Assembly: GCF_014836335.1 (NCBI RefSeq)
Contig: NZ_JACSRA010000022.1
Span: 1-64,000 of the forward strand
Reading direction: 5' to 3'
Length of the DNA: 64,000 bases
From: Clostridium cibarium
Lineage (GTDB): Bacteria; Bacillota; Clostridia; Clostridiales; Clostridiaceae
The position numbers and the translations under genes were made by a program. Below, in pieces: positions 27,201-34,069 of this stretch. The first letter of the stretch is position 1. Every line of letters starts with the position of its first letter. Under the pieces are notes generated by a model. That model saw only the letters and a list, made by a program, of their open reading frames with translations. It was not told where the DNA came from and searched no databases.

Positions 27201-28772
27201 GAAAAGAATGATATAACTACAGAAGTTCCAATAGGTATGTTTGATGATCCAACAAGACAATTACAAGCACCTGTAATATTAAACTTGCTTGAAGGAAATA
27301 TGATTATAATAGGCTCATCACAATTTGGTAAGACAAGCATTCTTCAAACTATAATTAGAGGGGTAGCAGAAAAATACTCACCAGAAGAAGTGAATTTCTA
27401 CATTATAGACTTTGCTTCTATGATACTTAAGAACTTTGAAACATTAAAACATGTTGGAGGGGTAATAACATCTTCAGAGGATGAAAAGCTTAAGACATTC
27501 ACGAAGATGATAATTCAAGAGATAGCAAGACGTAAAGAGATATTATCAAGTCTTGGAATAAGTTCTTTTGCTTCATATAGAGAAGCAGGTTATAAGGATT
27601 TACCACATATTATTATAGCATTAGATAACTTTATAGCATTTAAAGAATTATATCCAGATAGAGATGAAGAACTATTAAATATAGTTAGAGAAGGTACAGC
27701 AGTTGGTGTAACTGTAATATTTGCTAATTCACAAACTAATGGAATCAGTTATAAATATATGACTAACTTTGGTAGAAGAATAGCATTATATTGTAATGAT
27801 TCAAGTGAATATGGAGTATTATTTGATAAATGCAGAATGCAACCTAAAAATGTTCCAGGTAGAGCTATAATTTCTATAGATAAAAATATCTATGAATATC
27901 AAAATTATCTTGCTTTCTATGGTGAAAAGGAAATTGATAGAGTTCAGGATATGAAGAATTTCATAGAAGAAATTAATAAAAAGTATTCAGGAAAGGGTGC
28001 TAGAATAATTCCTGAAATACCAAAGCTATTAACAATGGAATATATTGAAGATAATTATAGTGATAGATCCTTTAGTAAATACGAGATTCCAGTAGGATTA
28101 AACTACAATAATATTGAAATAGAAACTATAGATTTGGAAAAGGTAGGATTCTTCTGTACAGTTGGTAAAGAAGGAAGAGGAAAGAAGACTTTACTACGTA
28201 ATATCATGGAAAATCTACAAAAGAATATATATAGTAGTCCAGTAGAGGCTATGGTTATTGATAATATAGAAAAAGATCTTAGCTTTATGGAGGACTATGG
28301 ATATACTTCAAGTTATTCTGTTCTATATGATAACTTTGAAGAGGTAATAGAGGATGTTCATGATAAACTTGAAGAACGTTATGATGCTGTTAGTGAATCA
28401 GGTAAGGAAGTCCTAGAGAAAATGCCATTATTACTTGTTGTAGTTAATAATAATGATGCTTTAGTCAATATTGGAACTAATAAAGAAGCAATGGATATGT
28501 TTAAGAAGATCACTAAGCAATATAGAAATCTAAAAGTATGCTTCATATTCAATAATGTAGAAAATTCACCGGTTTCTTTTGCATCAACAGAAATTCTTAA
28601 GATGATTAAGGAAAATAGAAAAGCATTCTTATTTGAGGATTTAGAAAATAGTAAATTATTTGATATGAATATGAATGTTGTTAGAAACTTTAAGAAGAAA
28701 ATTACTGTCGGAGATTGTTATATCCTTGAAGAAGGTGAAGTGGTTAAGATAAAGGCAGTGAAAAATGAGTAA
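24228..28772 (+). CDS. essC: EssC-type FtsK/SpoIIIE ATPase, motor of type VII secretion
   Basis: About 1514 aa, the usual length. Order: two FHA-like folds (residues ~1-200), a hydrophobic pair (about 261-311) interrupted by a Gly loop encoded by a G9 tract, then three ATPase modules. D1 has GTTGSGKS (~699) and LILIVDEFAE (~803); D2 has GSSQFGKTS (~1027); D3 has the degenerate GKEGRGKKT (~1311), lacking the Ser/Thr after Lys. An active D1 with a weak D3 is usual in this family. The frame is open from a GTG at 24210, but GAGGAGAG (24212-24219) favours the TTG at 24228. Last gene of the operon, ended by the terminator at 28795. Confidence 0.92.
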   Translation: MDNKYKIVISGKGIYREHVLATNDSNIIKVGTNRGCQVRFKKERFFESFEFELVKTAKGWQLNCSNSVYFTLDGVMKLYNKELEHGDEIIVKYQNYNGELFKLNFFIDFDSVTKNYDRIIDLTDVKKLTIGGSEDNHIFIDDSLYKQGTVTLSCENGEYYLKDNNTKYGVYINTEKIKEKKKLNNYDFFIIVGHYFYLKDHKLYTDKDERMHIKALNYVDEKIINSMEYPKFNRSTRIKYKELDNQIEILPPEQLAKEQKRSILLALIPALAMMGITVVLRGMMGGGGAFVLYSVATMSVGVIMSIVTAISNGKEYRKNKKERREKYLEYLKEKEQAIRKCREKELEVLNKIYKPIEENLDNIKGFKKDLFDRDRRDEDYLNLRLGTGRQAANCKVKVTPLEFKNLEDDLVSMPEQIEEKYKYIDNRPIVAKLPEINALGIVGQYESLYKILKNITFDIVGRQFYKDVKLFYMIREDEKARFSWLRWLRHVENDDLGIRNIICDDESKNLLFEYLYIELGKRREDKKKEFKENFIIFVLDNKGIKNHPISKFIESSKEYGVTFVFLEEHEELLPKGCDEIIRLKDNANSAVVLSSINGEDNLQFNFNEVAENLLESLALKIAPVYVDEVTLEGQLTKNISLYELLGVLSVDEIDIEKRWRESVVYKSMAAPLGVKASKEVVYLDLNEKHHGPHGLVAGTTGSGKSEILQSYILSMATLFHPYEVGFVIIDFKGGGMVNQFKDLPHLVGAITNIDGREITRSLLSIKAELRKRQELFAEAEVNHIDAYIKKFKAGEASYPLPHLILIVDEFAELKSDQPEFMKELISAARIGRSLGVHLILATQKPSGVVDEQIWSNSKFKLCLKVQNQQDSKEVLKSPLAAEIKEPGRAYLQVGNNEIFELFQSAYSGASAVNDDMGSFKEFEVNEVSLWGKRNTVFKQEKKKSGENSESQLEAIVEYVNEYCAEKNIKRLPGICLPPLPELIYLSDIEDIEKNDITTEVPIGMFDDPTRQLQAPVILNLLEGNMIIIGSSQFGKTSILQTIIRGVAEKYSPEEVNFYIIDFASMILKNFETLKHVGGVITSSEDEKLKTFTKMIIQEIARRKEILSSLGISSFASYREAGYKDLPHIIIALDNFIAFKELYPDRDEELLNIVREGTAVGVTVIFANSQTNGISYKYMTNFGRRIALYCNDSSEYGVLFDKCRMQPKNVPGRAIISIDKNIYEYQNYLAFYGEKEIDRVQDMKNFIEEINKKYSGKGARIIPEIPKLLTMEYIEDNYSDRSFSKYEIPVGLNYNNIEIETIDLEKVGFFCTVGKEGRGKKTLLRNIMENLQKNIYSSPVEAMVIDNIEKDLSFMEDYGYTSSYSVLYDNFEEVIEDVHDKLEERYDAVSESGKEVLEKMPLLLVVVNNNDALVNIGTNKEAMDMFKKITKQYRNLKVCFIFNNVENSPVSFASTEILKMIKENRKAFLFEDLENSKLFDMNMNVVRNFKKKITVGDCYILEEGEVVKIKAVKNE
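25079..25087 (+). repeat. G9 homopolymer inside essC
   Basis: Nine consecutive G residues in a very AT-rich gene, encoding part of a Gly4 loop between the two membrane segments. A gain or loss of one G would shift the frame and remove all three ATPase domains. Confidence 0.9.
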
Positions 28773-28794
28773 ATAACTTATATATAATGATTGA

Positions 28795-28831
28795 ACCATA
28801 GTCAAAAATGATATGACTATGGTCTTTTTTT
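28795..28831 (+). terminator. Terminator of the essC operon, built from the same GACCATAGTC-type arms
   Basis: ACCATAGTC (28795-28803) pairs with GACTATGGT (28815-28823) around an 11-nt loop, followed by seven T. The arms are the same words as in the promoter repeats, but the GTCAC-39-TATAAT arrangement is absent, so this copy reads as a terminator. Confidence 0.75.
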
Positions 28832-28847
28832 ACCGAAAAGCGAAGAA

Positions 28848-28952
28848 TAGGACCATAGTTATATTGAAAATAGGACCATAGTCCATAAATGACAGGACTA
28901 TAGTCACAAAATTAGAATTTTTAGGGAATTTGGTTTTTGTTTATTATATAAT
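28848..28952 (+). promoter_or_regulatory. Promoter B with three tandem TAGGAC repeats (esxA)
   Basis: Units at 28848-28860, 28871-28883 and 28893-28905 (the last followed by AC) have periods of 23 and 22 bp. TATAAT (28947-28952) begins 39 bp after GTCAC; the -35 position holds GGGAAT. The 5' leader to the esxA start is about 80 nt and contains a small CGGAA/TTCCG hairpin near 28960. Confidence 0.72.
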
Positions 28953-29035
28953 GAAAATACGGAAGACATTCCGAAGGAGAGACCTAAAAAGGTTAAATAA
29001 ATAAAAAAATTATAAATAAAATGGAGGAATTAAAA

Positions 29036-29332
29036 ATGTCACAAATTAGAATTACACCTCAAGAATTATATGATGGAGCTAGCTTCACAAATGATAAGGC
29101 AAGTACTATTGAATCTGAATTATCAGCTTTAAAGTCAAAAATTGATGAAGTAACAGGTAACTGGGAAGGTGCTGCTCAAAGTAGTTTCATAGCAAGCTTT
29201 AATGAATTATACAGTTCATTTATGCAAAAGTTCCCACCAATAATACAAGGGGTTGCTCAACAAATGCAATCAGCTGGACAAGTTCTTGAAAATGCTGATT
29301 TAGAAGTTTCTAAGGCATTTCAACAAAGCTAA
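29036..29332 (+). CDS. esxA: EsxA-like WXG100 secreted protein
   Basis: 98 aa. Classical WXG100 size, two helices separated by the WEGAAQ turn (Trp-X-Gly) and no signal peptide. Such proteins form four-helix dimers and are exported by EssC machines. The frame is open from 29021 but GGAGGAATTAAAA points to the ATG at 29036. It has its own repeat-controlled promoter and a terminator, so it can be made in excess over the machine. Confidence 0.94.
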   Translation: MSQIRITPQELYDGASFTNDKASTIESELSALKSKIDEVTGNWEGAAQSSFIASFNELYSSFMQKFPPIIQGVAQQMQSAGQVLENADLEVSKAFQQS

Positions 29333-29421
29333 TATAATCTAGAGGGTAAGCCATAGATATGCACTTAAATTATATAAGTTAATACTGGATACTTAGTTAA
29401 TAGTGTAAGGATTAAATTAAT

Positions 29422-29464
29422 AAACTACACCTTGGAATATCTCTAAGGTGTAGTTTGTTTTTTA
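29422..29464 (+). terminator. Terminator downstream of esxA
   Basis: AAACTACACCTT (29422-29433) pairs with AAGGTGTAGTTT (29445-29456), followed by GTTTTTTAT. Confidence 0.82.
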
Positions 29465-29526
29465 TATGATATAATTTAATAAAGCAATCAATAAATTTTT
29501 TAAAAGAAGAAAGAGGAGTAAATAGT

Positions 29527-30348
29527 ATGAAACCAGTAAAGAGAGTAGCAGTAATACATGATTTAAGTGTAGTTGGAAAAGCTGCTTTGACTAATATAAT
29601 ACCTGTTTTAAGTGTAATGGGCGTTGAAGTGTGTCCAATACCAACTATGATCCTTTCTACACATACTGGTGGATTTGGGGTGCCAGAAGTGATAAAGTTA
29701 CCTAGGTTTATTGATGGATGTAATAATCATTATAAAAAAATTGGAATTACATTTGATACTTTATTTGTAGGTTACTTAGGCAGCGAAGATGCAATAAAAT
29801 CATCAATTGATTTTATTAATGAAAATAAAGGAACAAATGTTGTATTAGATCCTATATTTGGTGACGGAGGACTTTGTTATTCTAATTTTACTATGGAATA
29901 TGTAAATAGCATTAAAAAGTTAATTCCTTTTAGCGATATAATAACACCCAATTACACTGAAGCGTGTTTTTTAACTGGAGAAGATTATAATGAAGAATTT
30001 ACAGAAGAAAAACTTATAAGAATCTATAAGAAGCTACTGAAGATTGGAGCTAAAAAAATAGTAATAACTAGTATTCCATCTTATATTAAAAATCATTTGG
30101 GAATAGGAATTTTTAATGGAGAAGATTTTAATGTTTTTTATAAGGAAAAGTCAGAAAAGTCCTATCCAGGCACTGGTGATATATTTACTTCTGTATTAAT
30201 TGGTAAAATGATAAATGGGTTAAACTTATATGATTCAGCATTATGTGCTCATTATTTTGTTAGTTCTTGTATAGTGGAAAGTTCAAAGTATGATTATCCT
30301 ACAAAGGAAGGAGTTCTTTTAGAGAAAAATCTAAAATTATTACTTTAA
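29527..30348 (+). CDS. Pyridoxal/pyridoxamine kinase (PdxY/PdxK-like)
   Basis: 273 aa ribokinase-fold kinase that phosphorylates B6 vitamers to salvage pyridoxal phosphate. Family segments: RVAVIHDLSVVGKAALT at the N-terminus, THTGGFG, VVLDPIFGDGG, ITPNYTEACFLTG and the anion-hole motif SYPGTGDIFTSVLIG with catalytic Asp. ATG behind AGAGGAG. It stands between two elements of the secretion regulon but its own promoter shows no TAGGAC repeats, so the neighbourhood is probably accidental. Confidence 0.9.
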   Translation: MKPVKRVAVIHDLSVVGKAALTNIIPVLSVMGVEVCPIPTMILSTHTGGFGVPEVIKLPRFIDGCNNHYKKIGITFDTLFVGYLGSEDAIKSSIDFINENKGTNVVLDPIFGDGGLCYSNFTMEYVNSIKKLIPFSDIITPNYTEACFLTGEDYNEEFTEEKLIRIYKKLLKIGAKKIVITSIPSYIKNHLGIGIFNGEDFNVFYKEKSEKSYPGTGDIFTSVLIGKMINGLNLYDSALCAHYFVSSCIVESSKYDYPTKEGVLLEKNLKLLL

Positions 30349-30434
30349 TCTGCGGGAAAGAGCTGTGTTAATAGATATTTTTTTATTAGCGCAGCTTTTT
30401 TTGCGTGTTCATATACCTAAAGTCCTAATTAAAT

Positions 30435-30516
30435 TAGGACCTTAGTCTTAACATTAAAGGACTTTAGTCACAAAAATGGATATAAGAAGGAAAGTTGGAT
30501 TTAAATATTATATAAT
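30435..30516 (+). promoter_or_regulatory. Promoter C with tandem TAGGAC-type repeats (TPR gene)
   Basis: TAGGACCTTAGTC (30435-30447) and AAGGACTTTAGTC (30457-30469, then AC) have a 22-bp period; TATAAT (30511-30516) begins 39 bp after GTCAC, with AGGAAA at the -35 position. An additional inverted arm (GTCCTAATTAAATTAGGAC, 30422-30440) overlaps the first unit. Confidence 0.72.
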
Positions 30517-30629
30517 ATAAGAAATTATATCGGTGTTAAGTTTAAAGGATAAGTTATAAGACAGCTATAAGTGATAACTATATGTGTGGAAAATCATTAA
30601 TTATCTGTAATTATAATAAGGAGGAGCAA

Positions 30630-31541
30630 ATGAATAAGGAATTAAGTAAACTAGAAGAAGAAAAATTAAATGTGGAATATAGATTAAAGAAGATTTGTGG
30701 CTTTATAAAATATGAAAATTATGATGCAGCTATTAAAGATTTAGATGAGTTTAATAGAAAATACCCATTAATAGTGGAAGGATATCATATTAAATTTAAA
30801 GTTCATTGTATTAAAAAGAAATACTTCGAAGCAAAAGAAGTAATTGATTATGCAATGAAGTTATTCCCTGAAAATGAGAAGTTAAAGCAGGATAAAATAG
30901 CTATTGATACTAAGCTAAAGGATTATGAAAATGTATTATATAAGCTTAATAAAAATAAAAAGGCAGAAGCTTCAACTGAAGATTTAAGAAATTTGAATTT
31001 TGAGAAAGCTAAGGTATATGCTGAAGAAAATGATGTTAATAATACAATAAAATATTTAGAAAAAGCAATATCCTATGAAGGGGATAATGTTGATCGTGAA
31101 GCTAGATATTATATTATGAACCATTATTTAAGCACAAAACAGTATGATAAGCTTATTAAAAATTCTGAGGTTCTAGTTAAGGAAGAAGATTCTAAAGATT
31201 CTAGTTTAATGTCTGCATATTACTATAGGGCTTTAAGCTTTAGAATGCTTAATAAGGATAAGGAAAATAAGTATTATGGAGAAGCTTGCAAGATTTATAA
31301 GGATATAACTATATCAAAGCCTACAAATATAGATGCGTATTTACTTAGAGTATTATGTCATAAGGATTTAAAAGAGTATAGCAGGGCTTTAGAATTAATT
31401 GATTGCATATTAATGATTAAGAAAGATTATAAGCCAGCTTTAGATTTAAGAAGCTCTATTTATAGAGAGATGGAACAAGAGAGAATAAGTAAAGTGCTAA
31501 AAGCTAAAAAGTTAGATTTTAATGCTGTTTTGCAAAATTAG
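30630..31541 (+). CDS. Tetratricopeptide-repeat protein
   Basis: About 303 aa, mostly helical, without signal or membrane segment. TPR-like pairs are visible (NYDAAIKDLDEFNRKYP, YFEAKEVIDYAMKLFPEN, VNNTIKYLEKAISYE, YSRALELIDCILMIKKDYKPAL), so it is a cytosolic protein-interaction scaffold. AAGGAGGAGCAA fixes the ATG at 30630 although the frame opens at 30582. It shares the promoter architecture of esxA and the FHA operon, which suggests it acts with the secretion system, for example as an adaptor; that is inference. Confidence 0.82.
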   Translation: MNKELSKLEEEKLNVEYRLKKICGFIKYENYDAAIKDLDEFNRKYPLIVEGYHIKFKVHCIKKKYFEAKEVIDYAMKLFPENEKLKQDKIAIDTKLKDYENVLYKLNKNKKAEASTEDLRNLNFEKAKVYAEENDVNNTIKYLEKAISYEGDNVDREARYYIMNHYLSTKQYDKLIKNSEVLVKEEDSKDSSLMSAYYYRALSFRMLNKDKENKYYGEACKIYKDITISKPTNIDAYLLRVLCHKDLKEYSRALELIDCILMIKKDYKPALDLRSSIYREMEQERISKVLKAKKLDFNAVLQN

Positions 31542-31703
31542 ATATTTGGCTTGGGAAAAGATAGTAACAGGAAGTTTTAGTTACTATTTTTTTTATTTAG
31601 GAAAAGAGATTGAAATGAGTACTAAAATGATTAAAACTGGAACTAAAGAAACATTAAATTTAAACTTTTACGCATACTAAACTATGTAAGGAAGGTGTGT
31701 GTT

Positions 31704-32600
31704 ATGAAGAATAAAAAGTTAGTTGATTGTTGTTGGGGAGATAAAATAGAAATCAATTTAATGATAAAGAAAATATTAGATATTAAAAATCCTTTAATTT
31801 GGGCTTATGCAGGTGATAATACTAAAGAAATAAAGTGTATTATAAACTGTGAGGATCTAAAAATAAAGGAAGGAGATGTGATTTTTACAAAAGGTCAATA
31901 TGCTGAACCCTTTAAGATAGATAATTTTAAGATTGTAGAAAAATATGATATTAAGGACTTCCTTCAAAGTGTTAAAAGACCTATTGAAGATATAATGAGG
32001 GAAATAGAAGAAATCTCAAATGAAGAATTTAAATCAAAGGAAGCTAAAATATTAAATAATTACTTTTTTAAAGACGAAGATTTTATAGAAAAATTTAAAA
32101 ATGCCATTGGAGGCGTATTTAATCATCATAATTATCTAGGGGGACTTGCTGAGCATACATTAAACGTTATGTATCTATCAAAAACTTTAGCATATAGATA
32201 TGATTGTAGGTATAAAGAGATAGCAATACTTGGAGCAAAGCTGCATGATATAGGTAAAGTTTATGAAATGGAGTATAATGGACCTTTTAAATATACATTG
32301 CGTGGAAGCCTTGAAGGTCACATTGTTATGGGAGTTGAGATGATAGAGAGAGCTTTCTCTGAAAATCCGGATATCTTTTCAGAGGACTATAAAGAAAGAA
32401 TAAAAGCTATAATAGTTCAGCATCATGGTAAATTAGAATATGGATCTCCAGTAGCACCAAGAACTGAAGAGTCTTATGTAGTGCATTATGCGGATTATGT
32501 AGATGCAACTATGAACAAAATAGATATTATTTCGGAAGGAATACCTGAAGGGCAGTGGAGTAATTATGATAAAAGAATAGAAACAAGATTATTCTTATAG
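31704..32600 (+). CDS. YhaM-family 3'-5' exoribonuclease (OB fold + HD)
   Basis: About 298 aa. An N-terminal OB-like part (IKCIINCEDLKIKEGDVIFTKGQY) is followed by an HD phosphohydrolase domain: HHNYLGGLAEHTLNVM, LGAKLHDIGK with the HD pair, GHIVMGVEMIE, and IVQHHGKLEYGSPVAPRT. This pattern is that of YhaM, a 3'-5' exoribonuclease acting in mRNA turnover. ATG at 31704 behind GGAAGGTG; the in-frame upstream codons lack a site. Single gene ending at a bidirectional terminator. Confidence 0.87.
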   Translation: MKNKKLVDCCWGDKIEINLMIKKILDIKNPLIWAYAGDNTKEIKCIINCEDLKIKEGDVIFTKGQYAEPFKIDNFKIVEKYDIKDFLQSVKRPIEDIMREIEEISNEEFKSKEAKILNNYFFKDEDFIEKFKNAIGGVFNHHNYLGGLAEHTLNVMYLSKTLAYRYDCRYKEIAILGAKLHDIGKVYEMEYNGPFKYTLRGSLEGHIVMGVEMIERAFSENPDIFSEDYKERIKAIIVQHHGKLEYGSPVAPRTEESYVVHYADYVDATMNKIDIISEGIPEGQWSNYDKRIETRLFL

Positions 32601-32604
32601 AATT

Positions 32605-32645
32605 AAAAGGATAAAACTTTCATAAAGAAGTTTTATCCTTTTCTT
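32605..32645. terminator. Bidirectional terminator between yhaM-like gene and speE
   Basis: Arms 32605-32619 and 32628-32642 pair over 15 bp; A and T runs flank the stem, suiting both converging genes. Confidence 0.8.
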
Positions 32646-33491
32646 TTATTCTTCTAATAATTCTTTAACGTAGTTTGGTAAAGCAAAAGCTGCTTTATGA
32701 ACCTCACTATTATAGTATCTGTCTTTTAGGTTAAGACTCTTATAATATTCTTCGTTGTAGTCTTTAACTGGATGAAGTTTCTTGGAAGCAAAGCCAAAGA
32801 ACCAATATCCAGAAGGATATGTTGGAATAACATATTGATAAACTTCGCAAATAGGGAAGATTTCTTTAAGCTTCTTATTTGATCTTTTCATTTCTCTTCT
32901 GTTCATATCATAATAAGGACTTTCGCCTTGGTTAACTAATATTCCATTTTCAGTTAATGCTTTATAGCAGTTTTTATAGAATTCCACTGTAAATAATCCT
33001 TCTCCAGGACCTATTGGATCAGTAGAGTCTACTATTATAAGGTCATATTTATTTTCTAGACCTTCAACAAATTTTATTCCATCTTCAAAATAAAGACTAA
33101 CTTTTTCGTCTTTCAATTTAGAAGAAGTGAATGGTAGATGTTCAAATGCTGCATTTACAACTTCTTCATCTAGTTCTACCATATCTATATGTTCAATGGA
33201 TGGAAATCTAGTAAGCTCTCTAACAGTTCCTCCATCACCAGCACCTATTACTAAAACATTTTTTATATTTGGATTAACAGTCATAGGAACGTGAGTTATC
33301 ATTTCGTGATAGATGAATTCATCTTTTTCAGTTATCATTGTCCAACCATCTATAACTAAAACTCTACCAAAATCATATGTATCTATTACATCAATTTGTT
33401 GGAAAGGACTCTTTTTTGAAAAAAGTGTTTCCTTTACTCTCATAGAGAACTTTACATTGTCTGTTTGATTTTCTGAATACCATAATTCCAT
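32646..33491 (-). CDS. speE: Spermidine synthase
   Basis: 281 aa. Transfers an aminopropyl group from decarboxylated S-adenosylmethionine to putrescine. Motifs: LVIDGWTMITEKDEFIYHEM, the nucleotide loop VIGAGDGGTVRELTRF, MVELDEEVV, and IIVDSTDPIGPGEGLFT with the catalytic Asp. AGGAGG lies 8 nt before the ATG. Polyamine partners (speA/B/D) are not in the window, so it acts with genes elsewhere. Confidence 0.94.
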   Translation of the reverse strand: MELWYSENQTDNVKFSMRVKETLFSKKSPFQQIDVIDTYDFGRVLVIDGWTMITEKDEFIYHEMITHVPMTVNPNIKNVLVIGAGDGGTVRELTRFPSIEHIDMVELDEEVVNAAFEHLPFTSSKLKDEKVSLYFEDGIKFVEGLENKYDLIIVDSTDPIGPGEGLFTVEFYKNCYKALTENGILVNQGESPYYDMNRREMKRSNKKLKEIFPICEVYQYVIPTYPSGYWFFGFASKKLHPVKDYNEEYYKSLNLKDRYYNSEVHKAAFALPNYVKELLEE

Positions 33492-34069
33492 AAAATATAC
33501 CTCCTAATTTGTACGATAATGTTATTTAGTTCATTTTGTCAAAAGAATTGTGCATTACCTTATTATAGGTAAGAATTTAAGACAAAATTATAAAAAAAGT
33601 TTACTAAAGGTAAACTAAAAGTTGTGATATATTAAACTTCCCGATATAAAGTATACATTACATTAATAAAAAGTCAATATTTTATAAGCAACATTTATTA
33701 TTATATGAAATAATTTCATTTTATATAACAATAACTTAGAAATTTGAATAAAGCAGTAAGAATTTGCGAATAATATTATTGACCGTTAAGGTTGCGTAGG
33801 GTTTCTTGCCAATGGCTTAGGCTGTTGGCTTTTTTTTAATTTTAGATCATCTAAAATATAGAAAATGAAGAGAAATGTCTAAAAATACGAATAACTAAAG
33901 CGTGTGATTTTAATATAATTCGTTATACTGCGAAATATATTATGTTTTTTAACTGTAATATTGACATTGTTCAGTTGGAATGATAAGCTAATTATAGAAA
34001 TACGAAATATAAAATGTAATAGCAAAAAAACATTCGTTAAATTGACAATCAATGTTTGGAGGTATTTAA
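33492..34069 (+). promoter_or_regulatory. Long upstream region of the purine operon
   Basis: 578 bp without a convincing gene. It contains a terminator-like hairpin at 33808-33837 and six CGAA-core motifs (33766, 33887, 33918 inverted, 33930, 34002, 34032 inverted) that resemble PurBox cores. It also holds TATAAT-like boxes near 33912 and a TTGACA near 33961. No known purine riboswitch or ZTP (pfl) core was found in it. The first ~100 bp also serve as the speE promoter. Confidence 0.5.
33808..33837 (+). terminator. Terminator-like hairpin in the pur upstream region
   Basis: GCCAATGGC pairs with GCTGTTGGC (two G-U pairs) around TTAG, followed by eight T. It could be an attenuator of the pur operon or end a short transcript. 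Confidence 0.7.

Noticed and set aside
28795..28831. Fourth copy of the TAGGAC promoter element after essC
   Set aside because: The words match, but there is no GTCAC-39-TATAAT arrangement and a T7 run follows, so it is read as a terminator.
33781..33837. ZTP (pfl) or other known riboswitch in the pur leader
   Set aside because: The conserved core words of pfl, glycine, THF, PRPP and purine riboswitches are absent; only the terminator hairpin is supported.
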